Origin: JBFLVQ01 sp040758525
GTDB lineage: Bacteria > Acidobacteriota > Blastocatellia > Chloracidobacteriales > JADJPF01
Assembly: GCA_040758525.1 (NCBI GenBank)
Contig: JBFLVQ010000501.1
Coordinates: 1-7,022, forward strand
Direction of reading: 5' to 3'
Length of the DNA stretch: 7,022 nucleotides
Made by a program: the position numbers and the translations under genes. The notes below the pieces were generated by a model that saw only the letters and a program-made list of their open reading frames with translations, was not told where the DNA came from and ran no database searches. How positions within the stretch are numbered: the stretch's first letter is position 1; each line of letters opens with the position of its first letter. Positions 1 to 6,098 of the stretch are shown here, in pieces.

Positions 1-4
1 AAAA

Positions 5-574
5 ATGGTGCAACAAGATGATATTACGATCCTGCTTGAGCAATGGAGTGGTGGAGATAAGGCTGCTTTTAATCAACTCTTTGATATAGTCTACAAAGAA
101 TTAAGACGTATTGCGGAATCCTATATTCGCAAGGAACGCCCGGCCCATACCTTACAACCTACCGCACTGGTTCATGAAGCCTATTTACGCCTAGTAGATC
201 AAAAGAGAGGTTCATTTCAAAGTCGCGCACATTTCTTTGGTTTAGCCGCACGTATAATGCGTCACATACTTGTCGATTATGCCCGTCTACAATCCGCAGA
301 AAAGCGTGGTAACGATCAGGAAAAAGTCTCTTTAGATGAAGCTATTACATTTCCCAGAACAGCGAATTTCGATCTGATCGCAATTGATGATGCCCTCACC
401 AGCCTGGCAAAAGTATCACCAAGACAGACCAATGTTGTTGAACTGAAATTCTTTGGTGGTCTATCTATGGAAGAGATTGGCGAAGCTCTAGGTGTCAATC
501 GCAGAACCATTGATAGAGACTGGCAAATGGCAAAATTATGGTTAACGGAAGAATTAGATCGAAAGAGGTTATAA
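5..574 (+). CDS. ECF-type RNA polymerase sigma factor (acidobacterial/planctomycete sigma-70-like family)
   Basis: This is a 189-residue sigma factor that should direct RNA polymerase to a set of target promoters. Region 2 spans roughly residues 20-95; it holds the stretch TALVHEAYLRL (53-63), typical of the ECF family often annotated as TIGR02999, followed by the HFFGLAARIMRHILVDYAR segment (76-94) involved in core binding and -10 recognition. Region 4 spans roughly 125-180 and ends in a helix-turn-helix, LSMEEIGEALGVNRRTIDRD (153-172), for -35 contact. Its length is normal for the family, so the gene looks complete. The ATG lies four bases from the window edge, so its ribosome binding site cannot be judged and a start further upstream is not excluded. 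The stop codon overlaps the ATG of the kinase gene by one base, indicating an operon. No anti-sigma gene is visible; the linked kinase probably provides control, which is inference. Family is secure; target genes are unknown. Confidence 0.93.
   Translation: MVQQDDITILLEQWSGGDKAAFNQLFDIVYKELRRIAESYIRKERPAHTLQPTALVHEAYLRLVDQKRGSFQSRAHFFGLAARIMRHILVDYARLQSAEKRGNDQEKVSLDEAITFPRTANFDLIAIDDALTSLAKVSPRQTNVVELKFFGGLSMEEIGEALGVNRRTIDRDWQMAKLWLTEELDRKRL
564..568 (+). promoter_or_regulatory. Ribosome binding site deciding the kinase start
   Basis: AGAGG lies 5 bases upstream of the ATG at 574, inside the last codons of the sigma-factor gene. The alternative in-frame ATG at 538 has no comparable purine-rich site, so the start at 574 is preferred. 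Confidence 0.6.
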
Positions 575-3500
575 TGACACCAGCAGAATGGGAGCATATA
601 CAGAATATTATTGAAGGCGCGCTTGAGCATAACCCGCAGCAGTTAACAGCCTATCTGGAAAATGCCTGTCAAGGCGATCAAGAACTTAAAATAAAGATTG
701 CCTCAATGATCTCCAGACGGGTTAAAGCCGATCATCTGTTTGAGCAAGCCAACTTTCTTTGTGTTGAAGAGGCATTTAGTAAATATCCTATAGAGATAAA
801 TAAGGGACAAAATCTCCTCAAGGCTTTTGCTGAGGCTCTTAGTGAAGTCGCAAAAGTCGATGGTAACCACCACGCTTGGCTTAATCGCTTTGAGGCTCAG
901 CAAGGATTTCCTATTCCCGATTGGGATCGCTATGAATATGTGAATCTGATCGGCGAAGGTGGTATGGGCAGAGTTATTAAAGCCAGAGACCCAAGACTAG
1001 GAAGATCTGTTGCCCTTAAATTCCTACGCTATCAAGATAGCGAATTTGCTACCCGCTTTCTTAATGAAGCAAGAGCACAAGCCAGAATAGAGCATGAGAA
1101 TGTTTGCAAGGTTTACGAAGTTGGTGAAGTAGCAGGCCATCACTATATTGCTATGCAGTATATCGATGGTGTTGCGCTTTCCCAAATAAAAGATGAACTA
1201 TTACTAGAACAGAAGGTAAAAGTAATTAAAGATATAACTGAAGCTATTCAAGCCGGCCATAGCATTGGACTCATCCATAGAGATATTAAACCTGCTAATA
1301 TTATGGTCGAACGTACCCAGGAGGGAGATTGGAAACCATTCGTGCTCGACTTTGGCATTGCCCGTGAGCTTGGCGCAACCAGTAGAACACAAACTGGTAT
1401 GCCGATCGGTACCCCTTCTTATATGTCACCAGAACAGGCTATAGGTGATAAGAATATTGACCGACGAACCGATATTTATAGTCTAGGAGCTACCCTTTAT
1501 ACCATTTTAGCAGGTGAACCGCCTTTTAGTGGTGATTCTATTCCTGAGATATTAGCCAAGGTTGTTAATGATGAGCCAACTAGCTTAAAAAAGTTTATTC
1601 CTTCTATAACTACTGATCTAGAAACAATTGTAATGAAATGTCTGGAGAAAGAGCCTAGAGATAGATATGAGTCGGCTCGTGCGCTAGCTAATGACCTAGG
1701 CTTTTATCTAGCCGGAGAACCGATTCAGGCAAGACGTACCAGTTTCACTTACAGACTCAAAAGAAAGGCAGTAAAAAACAAGGTTCTGGTTAGTGTTGGA
1801 TCACTTGCGCTGATATTGTTGATACTACTAGGAGCAATGGGTATCAGAATGGAACAGCAAGCAAGTAAGCGCTCGGAAATGGCTCGTCGTTTTGGTGAAG
1901 AGGTTAAGGAGATGGAAAATATCATGCGCATCTCTCATATGATGCCGCTACATGATACCAGTTTTGAAGCTGAGATCGTGGAGAGGCGCATTAAAGCTAT
2001 TGAAGCTGAGATGGTGCGTTTAGGCACACTAGGAGAGGGGCCCGGCCATTATGCAATAGGGCGTGGATACTTGGCTTTACGAAATTACCGATTAGCTCAA
2101 ACACATTTGGCAAAGGCTTGGCAACTTGGCTATAGAACACCAGAAGCTGCTTATGCCTTTGGTCAGGTGATGGGAGAGTTATATAGAGAAGCGCTAAGGA
2201 GAACCGCCAGTATTCAGAATAGTGAATTGCGTAGACGTCGTGAAAAGGAGATCGAGAAAGAGTTTCTTGAGCCTGCTTTGAACTATCTTAATATCAGTAG
2301 TGGCGCACAAATAGAATCCCCAGCATATGTTGAAGGACAGATCGCGTTTTATAAAAAAGATTATCAACTTGCCTTAGAAAAGGCTCGCGAAGCATACTTA
2401 AAAGCCCCTTGGCTATATGAAGCAAGACGACTAGAGGCCGATATCTATTCGATAATGGGAACACTAAAATTAGATTCAGGTGATAATGAAGCGGCTCTTC
2501 AGCAATACCAGAAAGCTGGTGAAACCTATCGTGCAGCGCTAGCAATCGCCGATAGTGATTCAACTATTTATGAGCGTGAATGCCAGAGATGGACTGAGAT
2601 TCTCTATTTGGAATTTAAAACCGGGAAATCTCCTGAGAAAGCCTACCTTGCCGCAATAGCAGCGGCTGATCAGGCGATCAAGGCCGATCCTGCGAGCTTA
2701 AACGCTTACGTTAGAAGAGACTATGCGCATTTAAATTGGCTAGACTACCAAATTCAGCATGGCGAAGATCCTAGTGAAACATTGGCTAAGGCTATCGAGG
2801 GTAGTCAATTTGTCATTAACCGCAACCCTGAATATATCGATGCCTATCGCAATTTAAGTCATGCGCTGATACGAAAGGGAGAATACCAAATAAGCAAAGG
2901 CATAGATGGTCGCCCAACACTAGATCAAGCTATCGAAGTTTTACAAAAAATAATCAAGCTTGGCGGTGACCCTTATGTGTTTAATAACCTTGGCTTGTGT
3001 TACCTTGATAAAGGTACATATGAGATGGGAAAGGGTATAGATCCAACTAAATCACTCGCGCGCTCGATTGAATGTTTTGAGAAGATTATTGCATTAGACA
3101 CACAGTATTTCAGAACCTACACTAATATAGGCTTAGCCTATAAGGTAAAAGGAGTATACGAAGCCCAACATGCAATAGATCCACGCCCATCATTAAACCA
3201 GGCAATATATTATTATCAAAAGTCGATTCAGCTTAACCCTAAAAATACTTATACCTACAATAATCTTGGCAACACTTACAAAGCTATCGGTAAGTATGAA
3301 ATAGCTAAAGGAATCGATCATAGCGCTGCATTTAATCGCGCCCTAGAGAATTATTCCCAAGCTCTCAGTATCAATCCGAAAAATGATAGTGCATATGCTA
3401 ACAATGCAGTCGCACATTATGACATTGCCAGCTATCTTGTTGAGCAACGCCTTGATCCTACTGAACCCTTACAAAAGGCTCGTGAATCCATTGAAAAAGC

Positions 3501-4011
3501 GCTTAAGATTAATCCAAAATCTTTCGGGTTCTACAAAGAGTTTGGCAGAATAGAGATCAAGGCTGCCGAATGGGCAATGGTAACACATAAATCTCCTGCT
3601 ACCTTTCTGGAAAATGCTCGTAAACTAATACTGCAAGCATCAGAATTAAATTCACATGATGCAGAATTAAAGCTAACCTTAGCTAACTATCATCTCTATC
3701 AGGCTAAGTACAATATAATACGCGTGCGTAACCCTCGCAAAGATGTCGATGCGGGAATGAAAGCAATAGAAAGCGCTCTTGCTAGCAATCCTGATCTGGC
3801 AGAAGCAATCGCAATTAAGGGTAGTCTCTATTTATTAGAGGCGCAAACTGAAGCAATACACAAGAAAAAATTAGCCCTAACCCAACAAGCAAAAAGTAGT
3901 TTGGAGCAGGCACTGACAGAGAATCCACTGCTTGATATGGAGTATAGCCATTTGCTGACAGAAGCAAAGAGAATCCTTGTGACGGATACGTTTGTCGTTG
4001 CGCGTCGGTAA
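574..4011 (+). CDS. Transmembrane Ser/Thr protein kinase with large C-terminal TPR region
   Basis: This 1145-residue protein should phosphorylate Ser/Thr residues of partner proteins. Residues 1-115 form a helical N-terminal region beginning MTPAEWEHI, a pattern usual in acidobacterial kinases of this type. The kinase domain covers about 120-385 with all key residues: glycine loop GEGGMGRV (127-134), ATP-binding Lys149 in VALK, catalytic HRDIKPAN (235-242, Asp237), metal-binding DFG (259-261), SPE in place of APE (285-287) and DIYSLG (300-305). It should therefore be active. A basic stretch (YRLKRKAVKNK, 393-403) precedes one hydrophobic helix (about 404-424), which by the positive-inside rule places the kinase in the cytoplasm and everything after it outside. 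TPR-like helices occur around 490-660, then a regular array of 46-residue repeats from 668 to about 1126. The start at 574 overlaps the sigma-factor stop and fits the family N-terminus. Two stop codons, TAATAA, end the gene. The ligand and phosphorylation targets are unknown; the co-encoded sigma factor is the best candidate. Confidence 0.95.
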   Translation: MTPAEWEHIQNIIEGALEHNPQQLTAYLENACQGDQELKIKIASMISRRVKADHLFEQANFLCVEEAFSKYPIEINKGQNLLKAFAEALSEVAKVDGNHHAWLNRFEAQQGFPIPDWDRYEYVNLIGEGGMGRVIKARDPRLGRSVALKFLRYQDSEFATRFLNEARAQARIEHENVCKVYEVGEVAGHHYIAMQYIDGVALSQIKDELLLEQKVKVIKDITEAIQAGHSIGLIHRDIKPANIMVERTQEGDWKPFVLDFGIARELGATSRTQTGMPIGTPSYMSPEQAIGDKNIDRRTDIYSLGATLYTILAGEPPFSGDSIPEILAKVVNDEPTSLKKFIPSITTDLETIVMKCLEKEPRDRYESARALANDLGFYLAGEPIQARRTSFTYRLKRKAVKNKVLVSVGSLALILLILLGAMGIRMEQQASKRSEMARRFGEEVKEMENIMRISHMMPLHDTSFEAEIVERRIKAIEAEMVRLGTLGEGPGHYAIGRGYLALRNYRLAQTHLAKAWQLGYRTPEAAYAFGQVMGELYREALRRTASIQNSELRRRREKEIEKEFLEPALNYLNISSGAQIESPAYVEGQIAFYKKDYQLALEKAREAYLKAPWLYEARRLEADIYSIMGTLKLDSGDNEAALQQYQKAGETYRAALAIADSDSTIYERECQRWTEILYLEFKTGKSPEKAYLAAIAAADQAIKADPASLNAYVRRDYAHLNWLDYQIQHGEDPSETLAKAIEGSQFVINRNPEYIDAYRNLSHALIRKGEYQISKGIDGRPTLDQAIEVLQKIIKLGGDPYVFNNLGLCYLDKGTYEMGKGIDPTKSLARSIECFEKIIALDTQYFRTYTNIGLAYKVKGVYEAQHAIDPRPSLNQAIYYYQKSIQLNPKNTYTYNNLGNTYKAIGKYEIAKGIDHSAAFNRALENYSQALSINPKNDSAYANNAVAHYDIASYLVEQRLDPTEPLQKARESIEKALKINPKSFGFYKEFGRIEIKAAEWAMVTHKSPATFLENARKLILQASELNSHDAELKLTLANYHLYQAKYNIIRVRNPRKDVDAGMKAIESALASNPDLAEAIAIKGSLYLLEAQTEAIHKKKLALTQQAKSSLEQALTENPLLDMEYSHLLTEAKRILVTDTFVVARR
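2575..3951 (+). repeat. Tandem array of about ten 46-residue expanded TPR units (protein-level repeat within the kinase)
   Basis: Counting by eye, units begin at kinase residues 668, 714, 760, 805, 851, 897, 943, 989, 1035 and 1081. All are 46 residues except the third, which is 45, and the tenth, which decays near the C-terminus. Recurrent positions are N-L/I-G at 1-3 in the central units, G at 10, Y at 12 in several, D-P at 19-20, L near 24, A near 27, and N-P at 38-39 followed by an aromatic at 45. A canonical TPR has 34 residues. The match to its helix A (NNLGNTYKAIGKY) and helix B (NRALENYSQALSINP) is clear, with about 12 extra residues (such as EIAKGID) inserted between them. The units are diverged at DNA level, so this is an old array rather than a recent duplication. 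Confidence 0.85.
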
Positions 4012-4016
4012 TAACC

Positions 4017-4101
4017 TTGTCATTAGCCCCAATATGTTAACTTTACTCTTATCGTATGCCCCCTACGATCGGTAAATCAACAAGATTGGGGTTAATGACA
4101 A
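4017..4101. repeat. Long imperfect palindrome / stem-loop between convergent genes
   Basis: The outer arms TTGTCATTAGCCCCAAT (4017-4033) and ATTGGGGTTAATGACAA (4085-4101) are inverted copies with 16 of 17 bases matching. The one mismatch (4026/4092) becomes a G-U pair in plus-strand RNA. An inner perfect 6-bp stem, ATCGTA (4051-4056) with TACGAT (4064-4069), closes a 7-base C-rich loop, and the intervening arms are partly complementary with small bulges. The structure begins 3 bases after the tandem stops of the kinase gene and ends 13 bases before the stop of the convergent gene. It could act as a bidirectional terminator or mRNA-stabilising structure, but no T-run follows on either strand, so it is not a standard intrinsic terminator. 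A dispersed palindromic element is an alternative. Confidence 0.7.
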
Positions 4102-4114
4102 AATATCAACTATG

Positions 4115-4933
4115 CTATCGGCTAGGAGATATTGGTCGGCAATACTCCTCGGCTTTGATGACACTATCAATGGTAACTTTCGAGCCTTTTCTCACAACAT
4201 ACTCTGATGCGCCATACTTATCGGCGCCTGGTTTCCAATTATAGGTATAGCCTAGATGTGTCCAAGGAAATCCTTGAGGAATCCGAAAAGAGTCTAGCGT
4301 GTTATTGGTATACCAGTCGATAAAGGCAGCAGAGACTCCCGTAGAAAAGACATTACCACATTGGGAATTTTTAGGATCTGCACAGGGCCATTCTGTCTTA
4401 GTGTTGGGATCAGGTGTAGGTCTAAAAACATCCTTCACCTCTACAGTCATTTGAACAAAATGGGTGAATGGATAATCGGGTGGCAGACCGATCAATTGTC
4501 TTAGTTGTAGCGCTAAATCGCCCTGAAAAGTCCGACATATCTCTTGAACTTCAGGTATGACTGTTACCCATACATCTTCACTAAGAATACATTCCAATCT
4601 ATTTCTATCTTTTATGCACTCAGGGGGAAGCATTCTTCCTCCTAGATTACGATCGGGTCTATCTGGTTTGTAGTCGGTGGCTGTCAGAGTAGTCACTTTT
4701 GCCTGTGTGCTGTTGGGATCTATGGTTAATGGTTTAAGTTTACGCAGATTCCAATGCTGATAGACAGAAGCATCATAAACGGCCAAATTGTATGCTGTCC
4801 AGAGAGCCTCATTATTGGCACTATTGGCGCTCTGTCCTGCAGCCAGACTAGGAATATCATAACTTGATATCAGCAGTACTAATAATGCACCCCATAGCCC
4901 TGCTACTTTGATAATTTTCTGCTTGGCTTCCAT
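4115..4933 (-). CDS. Probable exported protein of unknown function with six cysteines
   Basis: I do not recognise this 272-residue protein. It begins MEAKQKIIKV followed by a hydrophobic core (about residues 11-24) and a small-residue site near SLAAG (29-33), which together look like a Sec signal peptide. The mature part would be about 240 residues with no further membrane segment. It has six cysteines, at 106, 115, 133, 184, 192 and 265, an even number that fits disulfide bonding outside the cytoplasm. Recognisable stretches include VWVTVIPEVQEICRTFQGD (121-139), a Pro/Asp-rich loop around 171-187, and a C-terminal PWTHLGYTYNW (223-233) then YGASEYVVRKG (240-250). No catalytic motif is evident. 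The start is set by AAGGAG nine bases upstream; the frame runs open for 45 more codons, but that extension lacks a ribosome site and would bury the signal peptide. The gene is divergent from the ankyrin gene and convergent with the kinase, so it probably has its own promoter. Confidence 0.85.
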   Translation of the reverse strand: MEAKQKIIKVAGLWGALLVLLISSYDIPSLAAGQSANSANNEALWTAYNLAVYDASVYQHWNLRKLKPLTIDPNSTQAKVTTLTATDYKPDRPDRNLGGRMLPPECIKDRNRLECILSEDVWVTVIPEVQEICRTFQGDLALQLRQLIGLPPDYPFTHFVQMTVEVKDVFRPTPDPNTKTEWPCADPKNSQCGNVFSTGVSAAFIDWYTNNTLDSFRIPQGFPWTHLGYTYNWKPGADKYGASEYVVRKGSKVTIDSVIKAEEYCRPISPSR

Positions 4934-4942
4934 ATTGAACGA

Positions 4943-4948
4943 CTCCTT
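4943..4948 (-). promoter_or_regulatory. Ribosome binding site of the exported-protein gene
   Basis: Read on the minus strand, AAGGAG stands 9 bases before the ATG at 4933-4931. It decides the start in favour of this ATG over the upstream one at 5068, and places the hydrophobic segment at the very N-terminus as expected for a signal peptide. Confidence 0.75.
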
Positions 4949-5012
4949 TAAGCTGTGAATTGCTAGGTAGTACTTAAAAATTGATACGGCGTGGGATTTG
5001 ATAAATGGATAA

Positions 5013-5057
5013 GGTACAAAGTAAATCCCTATAAGGTTAATCGTTAAACTTTGTGCC
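5013..5057. promoter_or_regulatory. Spaced dyad in the divergent intergenic region, possible operator
   Basis: GGTACAAAGT (5013-5022) and ACTTTGTGCC (5048-5057) are inverted copies matching at 9 of 10 bases, with centres 35 bp apart. A weak minus-strand promoter candidate overlaps it: TTTACT (5025-5020) and TATCAA (5003-4998) with a 16-base spacer, each 4 of 6 against the sigma-70 consensus, ahead of the exported-protein gene. The right arm also overlaps a separate small hairpin, TGCCG/CGGCA (5054-5058, 5063-5067). The dyad could be a regulator binding site, but a 10-bp inverted match in an AT-rich spacer may be chance. Confidence 0.3.
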
Positions 5058-5128
5058 GCTCCCGGCAATCTTCGTCCTTACAATTGCGAAACATATTAGA
5101 GTATTAATTAGCCCATTACAAGTTTTGG

Positions 5129-5137
5129 TGATATAAT
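5129..5137 (+). promoter_or_regulatory. Probable extended -10 promoter of the ankyrin gene
   Basis: TGATATAAT carries a perfect TATAAT at 5132-5137 preceded by the TGn extended -10 element, 27 bases upstream of the start codon. The best -35 match (TTAGCC, 5108-5113, 18-base spacer) is weak, as is common for extended -10 promoters. Transcription would start near 5144, giving a leader of about 20 bases. This resembles housekeeping sigma-70 promoters; use in this organism is inferred. Confidence 0.5.
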
Positions 5138-5152
5138 TTTGCACTAATTTTT

Positions 5153-5158
5153 GGGGAG
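5153..5158 (+). promoter_or_regulatory. Ribosome binding site of the ankyrin gene
   Basis: GGGGAG lies 6 bases before the ATG at 5165. A TTG two codons earlier, at 5159, directly abuts this site and so cannot use it; the ATG is therefore taken as the start. Confidence 0.7.
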
Positions 5159-5164
5159 TTGAAT

Positions 5165-6085
5165 ATGGAAGAATTACAAATTAAACATCAATCTCTCGCA
5201 ACACGCTGTGAGATCTGCCATAAATCAGATCGTTTTGATCCTACGACAAATTATTGCGCGCGCTGTGCAGGTATTAATGTACAGCCGACCAACGTTTATA
5301 GCAATTCCCGCGCTTTTATTAATGCCGTTAATGAGGTTCGCTATCTCAGAACCTTTGGCATCGGTGCGCTTATCAGTAGTGGATTAATGCTTTTTAGCGC
5401 AATATTAGGATTTGATCTAGGAGCAATAGGAGCGCGGATCTTCTTGGCAATTGTTGTTACAAGTATCGCAATCTTATGTAAAGGTGGACTAATATTCAAA
5501 CTATTACGTAAAGAGGGTCAAGGCGATCCAGACTGGTTGACGGTACGTAAACGTGCAACTACTGCTATGGTTACTGGTGGAACAGCACTGTTTCTCTCTC
5601 TTGGTTGGGGGCTTGTGGTTATTGCTAATCTATCTATTAGCAATAATCTCTTTTCCGAAATAAGGCCTACTCGAAGAAATTTCCCTCAACTGATTCGTTC
5701 GAACTATCGTGAATCCCTCAAGGATGTTGTTATTCGCGGAGATGCCCCAAAAGTTGAATGGTTACTCAACCGTGGTGCAGATGTAAATGAGAAGGATAAT
5801 GCTGGCAATACTGCATTAATGTATGCTGTACAAACCGACCACCCCGATATCGCTTGGCTACTTTGTCAATCAGGTGCAGACGTAAATTTAAAGGATGTTA
5901 ATGGACTTACTGCATTGATGTATGCAGCCATTAATGGCAATGCCTATACTGTCAATCTGTTGCTTGAGGAAGAGGCGGAAATCAATGCTACCAATAATGC
6001 TGGCTACACTGCCTTGGCTTATGCAATAGAAAACGGCAATAAAGAGGCTGAGAAACTATTGAGGCAAGCAGGGGCAAAGCAGTAG
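5165..6085 (+). CDS. Membrane protein with N-terminal zinc ribbon and C-terminal ankyrin repeats
   Basis: This 306-residue protein has three parts. Residues 15-34 form a likely zinc ribbon with paired cysteines CEIC (15-18) and CARC (31-34). Three hydrophobic segments follow at about 64-83, 88-111 and 133-157, the first two separated by only a few residues and the last two by a strongly basic loop (KLLRKEGQ..., 112-131). From about residue 183 to the end come three to four ankyrin repeats, with the hallmark stretches RGADVNEKDNAGNTALMYA (203-221), SGADVNLKDVNGLTALMYA (236-254) and EAEINATNNAGYTALAYA (270-287). Ankyrin repeats bind other proteins; no enzymatic motif is present. Function is unknown, but a membrane-anchored scaffold or adaptor is a fair reading. 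The basic middle loop suggests three crossings and an outward-facing ankyrin domain, whereas the arginines just after the third segment (167-178) argue for the inside, so topology is unsettled. It has its own probable promoter and runs convergently into the amidohydrolase gene. Confidence 0.88.
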   Translation: MEELQIKHQSLATRCEICHKSDRFDPTTNYCARCAGINVQPTNVYSNSRAFINAVNEVRYLRTFGIGALISSGLMLFSAILGFDLGAIGARIFLAIVVTSIAILCKGGLIFKLLRKEGQGDPDWLTVRKRATTAMVTGGTALFLSLGWGLVVIANLSISNNLFSEIRPTRRNFPQLIRSNYRESLKDVVIRGDAPKVEWLLNRGADVNEKDNAGNTALMYAVQTDHPDIAWLLCQSGADVNLKDVNGLTALMYAAINGNAYTVNLLLEEEAEINATNNAGYTALAYAIENGNKEAEKLLRQAGAKQ

Positions 6086-6098
6086 TACTTAGCTAACA

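Noticed and set aside
538..573. In-frame ATG at 538 as the kinase start, adding 12 residues
   Set aside because: It has no ribosome binding site and would overlap the sigma gene by 37 bases. The ATG at 574 has AGAGG at proper spacing and gives the usual family N-terminus.
316..630. Minus-strand open frame opposite the sigma factor
   Set aside because: It is antisense to a clear family member, has no recognisable domain or ribosome site, and spans the sigma/kinase junction.
4010..4105. AATA at 4010-4013 and 4102-4105 as a target-site duplication making the palindrome a miniature transposon
   Set aside because: The left copy is separated from the arm by three bases while the right copy abuts it, and four-base AT matches are common by chance in this sequence.
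4056..4244. Plus-strand open frame of 62 codons over the palindrome and the end of the exported-protein gene
   Set aside because: It starts inside the stem-loop, has no ribosome site, and mostly runs antisense to the exported-protein gene.
4934..5068. N-terminal extension of the minus-strand exported protein to an ATG at 5068
   Set aside because: The extension would bury a good signal peptide and ignores the clear AAGGAG before the ATG at 4933.
5159..5164. TTG at 5159 as the start of the ankyrin protein
   Set aside because: It directly abuts the GGGGAG site, leaving no spacer, while the ATG two codons later has a 6-base spacer.
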